Source: Bacteroidota bacterium (GTDB lineage Bacteria; Bacteroidota; Bacteroidia; M30B66). Taken from it: a DNA stretch of 64,000 nucleotides. Within the stretch, counting starts at the first letter, position 1; every line of letters starts with the position of its first letter. The stretch is taken from positions 124,001-188,000 of the forward strand of contig JAIXUS010000045.1 of NCBI GenBank assembly GCA_027483445.1. The letters are read 5' to 3'. Below are positions 23,475 to 31,242 of this stretch, piece after piece. The notes beneath the pieces are model-generated. The model ran no database searches. It had not been told where the DNA came from and saw only the letters and a program-made list of their open reading frames with translations. A program made the position numbers and the translations under genes.

Positions 23475-24598
23475 ACCCCGCGAGCAATGCACAACCCAAG
23501 ATCACGCCGATGTACCCCGGTATCCATCAATCCGATTCGGAGGACGGTCCCGATTTACCCAAGGCGCCCTTGAACACCTTGCTCGGGTTCGATCTGGAAA
23601 CCTACCAGATCCCGCTTGACACCCTGATGCCCAGCAAGCGCATCCCCGACGGGGTCATGAGCACCCGCAAATACAAGCAGATCGTCTCGTCCATCCATGA
23701 AATCGGCCTGATCGAACCCCTATCCGTGATCCAGCACGACCCGGCCAAGCCGGAATTCATCCTGCTCGATGGGCATTTGCGGGTGCTGGCTTTGAAGGAC
23801 CTGGGCGTCCATGAAGCCCCCTGCCTGCTGGCCAAGGACGACGAGACGTACACCTACAACCACCGGATCAACCGGCTCTCGACCATCCAGGAACATTACA
23901 TGATCCGCCGCGCCATCGACCGAGGGGTGAGCAAGGAACGCCTGGCCCGGGCCTTTGGCGTGAACCTGAGTTCTATCAACCGGCGCATCAGCCTTCTGGA
24001 AGGCATTTGCCCTGACGCGATTGCCCGCCTGCAGGACAAGCAGTTCACCCCGGATGTGACCCGGGTGCTGCGCAACATGAAAGCCGCCCGGCAGGTGGAG
24101 GCGGTGGAACTGATGGTCGCCAGCAACACCATCACCGTGGCGCATGCCGATGCCCTGCTGAAAGCCACGCCACCGGAGCAACGCACCGACTTCAAACCCG
24201 CTGAACGCGACCGGCAACTGGCGCCCATCGAGCAGATCGTCAAACTCGAAAAGGAAATGAGCCAGGTCCAAACCCAGTACAAGGACGCTGAAGAGAACTA
24301 CGGCTCCGATTTGCTGAACCTGGTGGTTGCCAAAGGCTACTTGACCAAGCTACTCGGTAACGATGCCGTCAAAAGTTACATCACCCGACACGAACCCGAA
24401 ATCCTCGAGCATTTCGAACTGGTGGTGAACACCGTCAGCATGGAGGAAGCCGTGCAGCAGCAACTGGAGGCCGATGGCGAATTCGAGGAGGATCCGGACG
24501 CCGACAGCGATGCCCCACGTACCACTGACAACACCCACCCTGATTCCAAGAATGGCAACGAAACCCCAGTGCCAGGAGAGAACGCCGCCACCGAATAG
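23471..24598 (+). CDS. ParB/RepB-like protein 2 (RepB C-terminal domain type)
   Basis: A 375-residue protein. The ParB N-terminal domain covers about residues 40-135 (DTLMPSKRIPDGVMSTRKY, LLDGHLRVLALKDLG). An HTH region follows (about 150-175, SKERLARAFGVNLSSINRRI). The rest (about 180-340) matches the RepB-type C-terminal domain, with QFTPDVTRVLRNMKAARQVE, QTQYKDAEENYGSDLLNLV and LTKLLGNDAVKSYI. The last 35 residues are acidic and disordered. RepB proteins bind centromere-like sites in repABC plasmids, but no repA or repC is present. It overlaps the first ParB-like gene by four bases, so the pair is one translation unit and may work as a heteromer. Confidence 0.82.
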   Translation: MNPASNAQPKITPMYPGIHQSDSEDGPDLPKAPLNTLLGFDLETYQIPLDTLMPSKRIPDGVMSTRKYKQIVSSIHEIGLIEPLSVIQHDPAKPEFILLDGHLRVLALKDLGVHEAPCLLAKDDETYTYNHRINRLSTIQEHYMIRRAIDRGVSKERLARAFGVNLSSINRRISLLEGICPDAIARLQDKQFTPDVTRVLRNMKAARQVEAVELMVASNTITVAHADALLKATPPEQRTDFKPAERDRQLAPIEQIVKLEKEMSQVQTQYKDAEENYGSDLLNLVVAKGYLTKLLGNDAVKSYITRHEPEILEHFELVVNTVSMEEAVQQQLEADGEFEEDPDADSDAPRTTDNTHPDSKNGNETPVPGENAATE

Positions 24599-24631
24599 AA
24601 AACCCAAACCATGTGAGCGATGGGAATCCCA

Positions 24632-24661
24632 TTGCCGCGCCGCAATCCCGAAGGGTAAAAT
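24632..24661 (+). promoter_or_regulatory. Candidate sigma-70 promoter for the rfaH-like gene
   Basis: TTGCCG at 24632-24637 (four of six match TTGACA), an 18-base spacer, then TAAAAT at 24656-24661 (five of six match TATAAT). The start codon of the rfaH-like gene is 33 bases downstream. The region lies in the 95-base gap after the second ParB-like gene. Prediction by eye only. Confidence 0.42.
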
Positions 24662-24693
24662 GCTGACAATAAAGATAACCTTCGGAGGTGGCG

Positions 24694-25191
24694 ATGCACT
24701 GGTATCTCGTTCATACCAAGCCAAGGCAGGAAAAGTGCGCCCTCGAAAACCTCGATCGGCAGGGTTATCAGTGCTACCTCCCGACGATTCCCTCTGAGAG
24801 GCTCCGCCAAGGATTGCTAACCGTTGCGGATGAGCCGCTGTTCCCGCGTTACTTGTTCATCCGCCTGGGGCAGGGGGATTCGGCCAAGAGCTGGGCGCCG
24901 ATCCGTTCGACCAAGGGCGTCAGTCGTCTGGTCAGCTTCGGGGTAGAACCGGCGCGGGTCGATGATGGCCTGATCGAACTGTTGCGAACACAAGAAGCAT
25001 CAGTACAAACTGAGCCGGAGCGGCTGTTCAAGACCGGGGAGCGTGTGCGCCTGACCGAAGTGCCGTTTGCCGGCATTGAGGGCATCTACCAAATGGCAGA
25101 CGGCGAGCGCCGGGTCATGGTGCTGATCGAGATTCTTAGCAAGCCTGTCGCAGTGCGCGTTGCGCCGGCCAGTTTACGCAAGGCGAGTTGA
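24694..25191 (+). CDS. rfaH: RfaH-like specialised NusG paralogue, transcription antiterminator
   Basis: A 165-residue protein, the size of E. coli RfaH (162). The NGN domain (1-105) starts MHWYLVHTKPRQEKCALENL and has the conserved PLFPRYLFIRL near residue 50; the KOW domain (about 112-165) has GERVRLTEVPFAGIEGIYQ. RfaH loads onto RNA polymerase paused at an ops element and keeps it transcribing long surface-polysaccharide operons; its KOW domain can also recruit ribosomes. An exact ops element lies 170 bases after this gene, in front of the polysaccharide operon, which supports RfaH rather than general NusG. ATG 24694 is chosen with GGAGG at 24684-24688; a GTG at 24688 is less likely. Confidence 0.87.
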   Translation: MHWYLVHTKPRQEKCALENLDRQGYQCYLPTIPSERLRQGLLTVADEPLFPRYLFIRLGQGDSAKSWAPIRSTKGVSRLVSFGVEPARVDDGLIELLRTQEASVQTEPERLFKTGERVRLTEVPFAGIEGIYQMADGERRVMVLIEILSKPVAVRVAPASLRKAS

Positions 25192-25228
25192 GAAACCTGC
25201 CTCGTTATTGCCTGTTTGGCAAAAACCT

Positions 25229-25257
25229 TTCTCAAAGTCATGAAGGTGTGGCACAAT
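25229..25257 (+). promoter_or_regulatory. Candidate promoter of the polysaccharide operon (extended -10)
   Basis: TTCTCA at 25229-25234 (four of six match TTGACA), 17-base spacer, CACAAT at 25252-25257 (four of six match TATAAT) preceded by TG one base upstream, giving an extended -10. Transcription would start near 25264, about 100 bases before the ops element, a normal distance for RfaH-controlled leaders. Prediction by eye only. Confidence 0.35.
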
Positions 25258-25360
25258 TGTGCTCGTCCGTCAGACTTTCGGCAGTGCCTTTTGCTGCACT
25301 TTATTGCTCCGGACCCCTGCTAAATCCCGCTGACCGCGCTTGCTGATCGTGAAACGGCAT

Positions 25361-25372
25361 GGCGGTAGCGTG
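25361..25372 (+). promoter_or_regulatory. ops element (RfaH recruitment site)
   Basis: GGCGGTAGCGTG matches all 12 bases of the enterobacterial ops element and is followed by CTTATTTTC, as in ops regions where a T-rich stretch follows. It is on the coding strand of the downstream operon, 102 bases ahead of the ABC transporter start, and 170 bases after the rfaH-like gene. Known role: RNA polymerase pauses here and RfaH binds the exposed non-template strand. Confidence 0.85.
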
Positions 25373-25474
25373 CTTATTTTCCCAATGCGTGACTTCTCGC
25401 CTCTAGGTTCTCCTGAGTTCCGGGTGTGCGGCCTATTTTCATTTTTAGCCCACCGCCATCTAATTGAATAGCAA

Positions 25475-27262
25475 ATGAGATTGTCGTATTTGCTCCTCCG
25501 CCTTTGGCATCATATCGGCCCTTGTCGAAGAAGGCAGTTTTTCGCTATAGCGGTGCTCATGGTCGTTGCGGCAATCGCAGAGGTAGTCAGCCTTGGCGCA
25601 GTGTTACCGTTTCTTGGAATGCTTGCCTCACCGGATACCGTACTTAAATACCCGCTCATTCAAGAGGTAGAGAGAATACTTCCGGGGGGCCAGGAAAAAT
25701 TAGTAGTCTTTTTTACCGTGATGTTCATCGTTGCTGCCGTGGTTGCAGGTGCAGTGCGTTTGCTGCTGCTGTGGGCAACTACTCGTGTCGCTTTTGGCGC
25801 AGGGTCTGATCTTAGTATTGAGTTGTATCGTCGCACGCTGCATCAGCCCTATGAGGCGCATATAAGCCGCAACAGCAGCGAGGTGCTAAGCGGAGTTGGA
25901 AAGGTGGGCGGAGCTATGAATATACTCTCCCAATGCCTGATCCTGGCAAGTTCATTGATTCTGATGGTGGCCATTGCGGCGACTCTATTGGCGATGGATC
26001 CACCTGTCGCCATCGTATCGATCGTTGGATTCGGCCTAAGCTACAGTGTTATCACATTTATTGCGCGGCACAAATTGCGCCGCAACGGTTCGATCATCGC
26101 TAATGAACAGACGCGCGTCTTCAAGATCCTGCAGGAAGGGCTGGGCGGTATCCGCGATGTCTTGTTGGACGGCACCCAGAAGATTTACTGTGACACATAC
26201 CAGCAAGCTGATCTCCCTTTGCGGAGAGCGCAGGGAAACAATCTTTTTATTGCCGCTAGTCCACGTTTCGTGATGGAAACGCTCGGCTTGGTGATGATCG
26301 CCGTGCTGGCTCTAGTTCTCAGCAAGCAGCCACAAGGCATTACAGCTAGTTTGCCGATGCTTGGCGCCCTAGCCTTAGGGGCGCAGCGACTGCTTCCCGC
26401 TCTGCAACAGGCATATGGTGCCTGGGCCACGATCGTTGGAAGCCAAGCTTCGCTAGCGGACACCATCGATCTCCTCGAACAGCCTATTCGGGCCGAGATG
26501 TTGCAGTCGGCGCCTGAGCCTATGCAATTTCGCGAAGCTATCCGCTTTAAGGGCGTGAATTTTCGCTACACCGAGGATGGTCCCTGGGTCGTACGCAATC
26601 TCGATTTCATAATTCCCAAAGGTAGTCGCATCGGTCTGGTGGGTGCGACGGGCAGTGGCAAGAGCACAACGCTCGATATCCTGATGGGCCTCCTGAGGCC
26701 TACCGAAGGCCAGCTATTGATCGATGGCTATTCGTTGGACGGCGATCTCATGCGTGCTTGGCGGCGCACCATAGCCCACGTGCCGCAGAGTATTTATCTG
26801 AGCGATGCCAGCTTTATCGAAAACATTGCTTTCGGCATTCCTCTCGAGCAAATTGATTTCGAGCGAGTGAAGTTGGCCGCGAAGCAGGCGCAGATCGCCG
26901 ACTTCATCGAAAGCTCTCCGCAAGGCTACCGGACACCGGTTGGCGAACGCGGTATGCGCCTGTCCGGCGGTCAGCGACAGCGAGTAGGCATTGCGCGCGC
27001 GCTGTACAAGCAAGCCAGCGTCCTGATCTTCGACGAGGCCACGAGCGCCCTCGACAACGCGACGGAAAGTTCTTTGATGGAATCGATCGAAGCGCTCAAT
27101 CGCGACTTGACTATTCTGCTGGTCGCGCACCGTCTGACCACCGTACGCCAGTGCGATGTGGTGGTCGAGATTAAGGAGGGCTCGATACATGCGCAAGGCG
27201 ACTACGACAGCCTGCTGCGCAAGAGCGCTTCCTTTCGGCGCTTGGCTGGAGAGGCGACCTGA
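25475..27262 (+). CDS. PglK-type ABC transporter, probable lipid-linked oligosaccharide flippase
   Basis: A 595-residue half-transporter: membrane domain (about residues 15-335, several hydrophobic segments) followed by an ATPase domain. Walker A GATGSGKST is at about 390, the ABC signature LSGGQRQRVGIARAL at about 495, Walker B VLIFDEATSALD at about 513 and the H-loop VAHRLTT near 550. This layout fits PglK/WlaB flippases, which move undecaprenyl-linked glycans across the inner membrane; lipid A exporter MsbA is the alternative. It is first in the operon after ops, and no Wzx-type flippase is seen in the window, so it probably supplies that step. The ATG at 25475 overlaps GC-poor leader DNA with no strong RBS. 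Confidence 0.85.
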   Translation: MRLSYLLLRLWHHIGPCRRRQFFAIAVLMVVAAIAEVVSLGAVLPFLGMLASPDTVLKYPLIQEVERILPGGQEKLVVFFTVMFIVAAVVAGAVRLLLLWATTRVAFGAGSDLSIELYRRTLHQPYEAHISRNSSEVLSGVGKVGGAMNILSQCLILASSLILMVAIAATLLAMDPPVAIVSIVGFGLSYSVITFIARHKLRRNGSIIANEQTRVFKILQEGLGGIRDVLLDGTQKIYCDTYQQADLPLRRAQGNNLFIAASPRFVMETLGLVMIAVLALVLSKQPQGITASLPMLGALALGAQRLLPALQQAYGAWATIVGSQASLADTIDLLEQPIRAEMLQSAPEPMQFREAIRFKGVNFRYTEDGPWVVRNLDFIIPKGSRIGLVGATGSGKSTTLDILMGLLRPTEGQLLIDGYSLDGDLMRAWRRTIAHVPQSIYLSDASFIENIAFGIPLEQIDFERVKLAAKQAQIADFIESSPQGYRTPVGERGMRLSGGQRQRVGIARALYKQASVLIFDEATSALDNATESSLMESIEALNRDLTILLVAHRLTTVRQCDVVVEIKEGSIHAQGDYDSLLRKSASFRRLAGEAT

Positions 27263-27270
27263 AGACGCAT

Positions 27271-27978
27271 TTGCTCGTACTGGCTGGAGGTTTCGGGACG
27301 CGCCTGCGCTCGGCTGTTCCGGAATTGCCGAAGCCACTCGCGCCGGTGGCGGGGCAACCATATCTGCACTACCTCAATGCCCACTGGCTGTCTCAGGGAG
27401 TGAGCGAGCTCACCTACCTCTTGCATTACCAGTCGGAGCTGATCGAAGCGTTCCTGCAATCGCAGCAGCGCAGCGGCGATCTGAGTGTGCGCGTGAATAC
27501 CATCGTCGAACCGCAGCCCATGGGGACAGGTGGGGCAATCGCTTACGCTGTCCGTAAGCTAGGCATCGTGGGCGATTTTCTCGTCGCAAATGCTGATACG
27601 TGGCTTGGCGGCGGTGTCCGTGAAGTAGCTGCAGCCGAAGCGCCGGCAATAGCGACGTTGGAAGTGCCCAATGTTGAACGCTACGGCAATGTCGAAATCG
27701 AGAGGGGATGTGTCGTACGCTTTCGTGAGAAGCAAGAGAGTCACGGGCAAGGTTGGATCAATGCAGGTTTGTATCACCTGAGCGGCAGTATGTTTACCGA
27801 GTGGGACGGCAAACCATTCTCCATTGAGCGTGATCTGTTTCCGAGATTGGCCGAGCGCGGTCAGCTGACGTCGGTCCCGCTGCATGAAGAATTCATCGAT
27901 ATTGGCGTGCCGGAAGACTATTTCCGTTTCTGCCGCTGGATCGAGTCGGGAAGAGGGAAGTTCTGTGAACTTGGATAA
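27271..27978 (+). CDS. hddC: Sugar nucleotidyltransferase, HddC-like heptose-1-phosphate guanylyltransferase
   Basis: A 235-residue protein with the nucleotidyltransferase signature LAGGFGTRLRS followed by ELPKPLAPVAGQPYLHYL, and later PMGTGGAIAYA, LVANADTWL and EFIDIGVPEDY. This is close in pattern to HddC, which makes GDP-D-glycero-D-manno-heptose. The start is uncertain: a TTG at 27271 is used here, but a CTG at 27259 with GGAGAGG upstream would give a more normal N-terminus (MKTHLLVLAGG). The next gene is a heptose kinase-like fusion, and a GmhA-like isomerase is two genes further, which supports a heptose pathway. The product is soluble and cytoplasmic. Confidence 0.75.
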   Translation: MLVLAGGFGTRLRSAVPELPKPLAPVAGQPYLHYLNAHWLSQGVSELTYLLHYQSELIEAFLQSQQRSGDLSVRVNTIVEPQPMGTGGAIAYAVRKLGIVGDFLVANADTWLGGGVREVAAAEAPAIATLEVPNVERYGNVEIERGCVVRFREKQESHGQGWINAGLYHLSGSMFTEWDGKPFSIERDLFPRLAERGQLTSVPLHEEFIDIGVPEDYFRFCRWIESGRGKFCELG

Positions 27979-29353
27979 TTTTCTAGTCGATGAAGTGGCG
28001 CCGCTGAAGGATGCCCTGCAAAAGATCAACGCCAATCACCACGGCATCATCATGGTGAATGATGCAGCCGGTGCCGTCATCGGTGTTGCGACCGACGGAG
28101 ATATTCGCCAGCATCTACTTGAGGGCGCTTCCATTTCCGATCAGGTGGGCAACTTCGCCAACTCTAGTTTCGTCTGGGCCGACGAAGCCACGCCGCGCGA
28201 AGTACTGCTCAAGCAGCTTGATCACCATATCCGCGTAATCCCGCTGCTTGACGGGGAGCGCCGTTTGACCGGCATCATCAGCCGCGATCATTTCCCCGTG
28301 CGTGAAGAGGCGCCGACCTATGCGCGTGCGCGTTCGCCGGTTCGTATCAGCTTCGGTGGCGGCGGCTCCGACCTGACCCACTATTTCGCCGGCGATGGCG
28401 GCGCTGTGATCAACACCACCATTTCGCTGTACAGCCATGCAACGATGCGCATCCGCCAAGATAAGAAGGTCGTGGTCCATTCGCGTGATCTCGGCGCATC
28501 GTTATACGCCGACAGCCTTGCCGCCGCGCTGGCACGGAAGGGTTCATTCGGGTTGATCCAAGCCTTGCTCAAAGCCATACATCCGGAGTTCGGTTTCGAG
28601 CTCTATCTGAACTCCGATTTCCCCATGAACTCGGGACTCGGCGGTTCGGCCGTGGTTTCCGCTGCGATCCTCGGCTGCTTCAACCAGTTCCGGCAGGACA
28701 AGTGGGATCTGCATGAACTCGCCGAGCTGGCTTTTCAGGCCGAGCGCCTCTACCTAGGCGTTGCCGGCGGCTGGCAGGACCAGTATGCCACCGTGTTCGG
28801 CGGCTTCAATTTCATGGAGTTCCGGATGGACCAGAACATCGTCCATCCGCTGCGCATCCATTCGGACATCCTGCTCGAGCTTGAAGAAAGCCTGGTGCTT
28901 TGCGATACCGGCAAGCCGCACGACTCGGGCGATATCCATCAGGACCAGCATCAGCACATGCAGCAGGAGTCGGTTCGGGAAAAGGTCAAGTCGAATGTCG
29001 ACCTGACCTATCGCATGCGCAATCACCTGTTGCGGGGGCGCCTGCTCAAGTTCGGCGAGTCCATGCATGAGGCATGGCAATTCAAGCGCCAGTTCAGCAG
29101 CAAGATTTCAAACAAGTATCTAGATGATATTTACGACAGCGCACTGCGCGCCGGCGCAATCGGCGGCAAATTGCTGGGCGCGGGCGGTGGTGGCTTTTTC
29201 CTGTTCTACGCGCCACCGTTCCACAAGCATACGCTGATCGACTACCTGGAATCGCAGGGGCTGAAAGTGCGCCCCTTCCGCTTCGAGCAAGATGGCTTGC
29301 GTGCCTGGTCGGCGCGCGACAGTAAAAACCAAATGGAAATTCACGGGCAATGA
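27965..29353 (+). CDS. hddA: CBS-domain / GHMP kinase fusion, HddA-like heptose-7-phosphate kinase
   Basis: A 462-residue protein starting at a GTG preceded by AGAGGGAAG and overlapping the upstream gene by 14 bases. Residues about 5-115 are a pair of CBS domains (GIIMVNDAAGAVIGVATDGDIRQ, and VIPLLDGERRLTGIISRDHF). Residues about 120-455 are a GHMP kinase: ARSPVRISFGGGGSDLT, FPMNSGLGGSAVVSAAI (ATP loop) and GGKLLGAGGGGFFLF. The kinase resembles HddA, which phosphorylates D-glycero-D-manno-heptose 7-phosphate at C1. HddA is normally about 340 residues without CBS domains, so the fusion suggests allosteric control by a nucleotide. Fructose- or fucose-type GHMP kinases are an alternative. Confidence 0.78.
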   Translation: MNLDNFLVDEVAPLKDALQKINANHHGIIMVNDAAGAVIGVATDGDIRQHLLEGASISDQVGNFANSSFVWADEATPREVLLKQLDHHIRVIPLLDGERRLTGIISRDHFPVREEAPTYARARSPVRISFGGGGSDLTHYFAGDGGAVINTTISLYSHATMRIRQDKKVVVHSRDLGASLYADSLAAALARKGSFGLIQALLKAIHPEFGFELYLNSDFPMNSGLGGSAVVSAAILGCFNQFRQDKWDLHELAELAFQAERLYLGVAGGWQDQYATVFGGFNFMEFRMDQNIVHPLRIHSDILLELEESLVLCDTGKPHDSGDIHQDQHQHMQQESVREKVKSNVDLTYRMRNHLLRGRLLKFGESMHEAWQFKRQFSSKISNKYLDDIYDSALRAGAIGGKLLGAGGGGFFLFYAPPFHKHTLIDYLESQGLKVRPFRFEQDGLRAWSARDSKNQMEIHGQ

Positions 29354-31242
29354 AAATCAAGATCGGAAATTTTGAGATTGGCGGCCCTCGCAGCTTCGTG
29401 ATCGCTGAAATCGGCAACAACCATAACGGCAGCCTTAAGCGTGCGTTACAGATGGTTGATCAGGCTTTCGAAATGGGGGCCGATTGCGCCAAGTTTCAGA
29501 TGCGCCATCTGGAAGAAGTGTATCGCCAGCGTTCCTTGCGCAAAGACGGCGAAGATCTCGGTACCGAGTATGTGCTGGATCTTCTGCGCCGCTTTGAGTT
29601 GTCGTTGGAAGACCAAAAGACGATTGCCGCGCATTGCGCGAAAAAAGGCATTCTTTACCTGTGCACGCCATGGGACTCGCGCAGTGTCGATGAGCTTGAG
29701 ATGCTTGGCGTTCCAGCTTATAAGGTGGCTTCTGCGGACTTGACCAACTTGCCGCTGTTGGAACGACTCTGTGCGACCGGCAAGCCGTTGATTCTGTCCA
29801 CCGGCATGAGTGGTCGCCAGGAAGTGCAGATTACGGTCGACTTCCTCAACCGTCGCGACGCGCAATATGTGCTCCTGCATTGCAACAGCACCTATCCTGC
29901 GCCTCTGCACGATATTCACCTGCGCTGGATGGAACAGCTGCGAAAGATTCATCCGCTGATCGGTTACTCCGGCCACGAGCGCGGCATCGCCGTTACGCTC
30001 GGTGCTGTGGCCCTGGGCGCCTGCGTGGTCGAACGCCACTTCACGCAGGACCGAACAATGGAAGGCCCCGATCATGCAGCCAGCCTTGAGTTCCCCGAGT
30101 TCAAGCGCCTGATCGAAGGTGTACGTGAAATCGAAGAAGCCCTGGGCAGCGATGCCGAACGGCGTGTTTCTCAGGGCGAGATGATCAATCGCGAAAACCT
30201 AGGCAAGAGCTTGGTTGCGGCAAGCACCCTGAGCAAAGGTACGCTGCTCGAACCGCATCACATTAGGGCGCGCAGCCCCGGCCAGGGCCTGTCGCCGCAA
30301 AGCTACGAGCAATTGCTCGGCCGCGTGCTGCAACGTGACATGCGCGAAGAAGATTTCTTCTATCCCTCGGATCTCAAGGACGAGCGCATCGAGCCGCGCA
30401 ACTATAGCTTCCGCCGTCCTTGGGGCGTGCCGGTGCGCTATCACGACTTCAAGGAATACGCTGACCGGATTCAACCGGATTTATTCGAGTTCCACCTTTC
30501 CTATTCGGACATGGAGCTGAAGCCGGACGATTATTTGAGCGGTCCCTACCAAGCCGGCTTTGTCGTGCATGCGCCAGAACTTTTTGCCGAGAGCAAGCTG
30601 ATGGATCTGGCCAGCCCCGACGGGGAGTATCGGGCCCAGTCCCTGCGTGACACGCAGCGTGTCATCGATATTACCCGCGATCTCAAGCGGTTTTTCCCGA
30701 ATACGCCACGCCCAATGATCGTCGCCAACATCGGCGGCTTCACCATGGATGCGCCGCTGCCATCGGAGGTGATCGAAGCCTATTACGAGCGCTTCGCCCA
30801 GAGCCTGAAGCAGCTCGACATGGAAGGCGTCGAACTGATTCCGCAGACGATGGCGCCTTTCCCGTGGCACTTTGGCGGGCAGCGTTATCAGAACCTCTTC
30901 GTCAAGGCCGACGAGATTGTGCATTGGTGTTCCAAGCTGAATCTGCGCATGTGCTTTGACATCTCGCACAGCCGCCTGACCTGCAATCATCTGGATATGG
31001 ATTTCTACGAGTTCGCTGGCAAGGTCGCGCCGGTCACTGCGCATCTGCATCTCGGCGATGCCCAGGGTCTGAACGGCGAAGGCTTGCAGATCGGCGAGGG
31101 TGATCTGGACTTCCCACGCCTGGGCGCCATTCTCGACGCCGGCTGTCCGGATGCCTCGTTTATTCCCGAAATCTGGCAAGGCCACAAGAATGGCGGCGAA
31201 GGTTTCTGGGTTGGACTGGAACGACTGGAGGGCGTATTGTGA
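29350..31242 (+). CDS. NeuB-family sialic acid-type synthase fused to a xylose isomerase-like TIM barrel
   Basis: A 630-residue two-enzyme protein. Residues about 1-275 are a NeuB synthase domain (FVIAEIGNNHNGSLKRAL, ADCAKFQMRH, KVASADLTNLPLLE, GYSGHERG, EGPDHAASLE). Residues about 285-345 are an SAF (antifreeze-like) domain. Residues about 355-630 are a xylose isomerase/AP endonuclease 2-like barrel with CFDISHS, VTAHLHLGDAQG and IPEIWQGH, likely metal ligands. NeuB enzymes join phosphoenolpyruvate to an aldose to make a nonulosonic acid. The barrel may make or remodel the substrate. Its neighbours are heptose enzymes, so the sugar used is uncertain. It overlaps both neighbours by four bases. 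Confidence 0.84.
   Translation: MKIKIGNFEIGGPRSFVIAEIGNNHNGSLKRALQMVDQAFEMGADCAKFQMRHLEEVYRQRSLRKDGEDLGTEYVLDLLRRFELSLEDQKTIAAHCAKKGILYLCTPWDSRSVDELEMLGVPAYKVASADLTNLPLLERLCATGKPLILSTGMSGRQEVQITVDFLNRRDAQYVLLHCNSTYPAPLHDIHLRWMEQLRKIHPLIGYSGHERGIAVTLGAVALGACVVERHFTQDRTMEGPDHAASLEFPEFKRLIEGVREIEEALGSDAERRVSQGEMINRENLGKSLVAASTLSKGTLLEPHHIRARSPGQGLSPQSYEQLLGRVLQRDMREEDFFYPSDLKDERIEPRNYSFRRPWGVPVRYHDFKEYADRIQPDLFEFHLSYSDMELKPDDYLSGPYQAGFVVHAPELFAESKLMDLASPDGEYRAQSLRDTQRVIDITRDLKRFFPNTPRPMIVANIGGFTMDAPLPSEVIEAYYERFAQSLKQLDMEGVELIPQTMAPFPWHFGGQRYQNLFVKADEIVHWCSKLNLRMCFDISHSRLTCNHLDMDFYEFAGKVAPVTAHLHLGDAQGLNGEGLQIGEGDLDFPRLGAILDAGCPDASFIPEIWQGHKNGGEGFWVGLERLEGVL

Larger units (their letters stand above)
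25192..25474 (+). other. Leader region of the polysaccharide operon
   Basis: This 283-base stretch carries no convincing gene. It holds a possible promoter (25229-25257) and the ops element (25361-25372). A 5-base stem TTGCC/GGCAA near 25208-25222 lacks a T-run and is not called a terminator. The last 80 bases before the ABC transporter gene are AT-rich and show no other clear signal. Confidence 0.6.

Noticed and set aside
22575-24598. ParB/RepB-like genes as a plasmid partition and replication region (repABC)
   Set aside because: There is no repA/ParA ATPase, no repC initiator and no iteron-like repeats, so an integrated plasmid backbone is not supported.
25208-25222. Hairpin TTGCC/GGCAA after the rfaH-like gene as a terminator
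   Set aside because: Stem of only five pairs and no T-run after it; not enough for a rho-independent terminator call.
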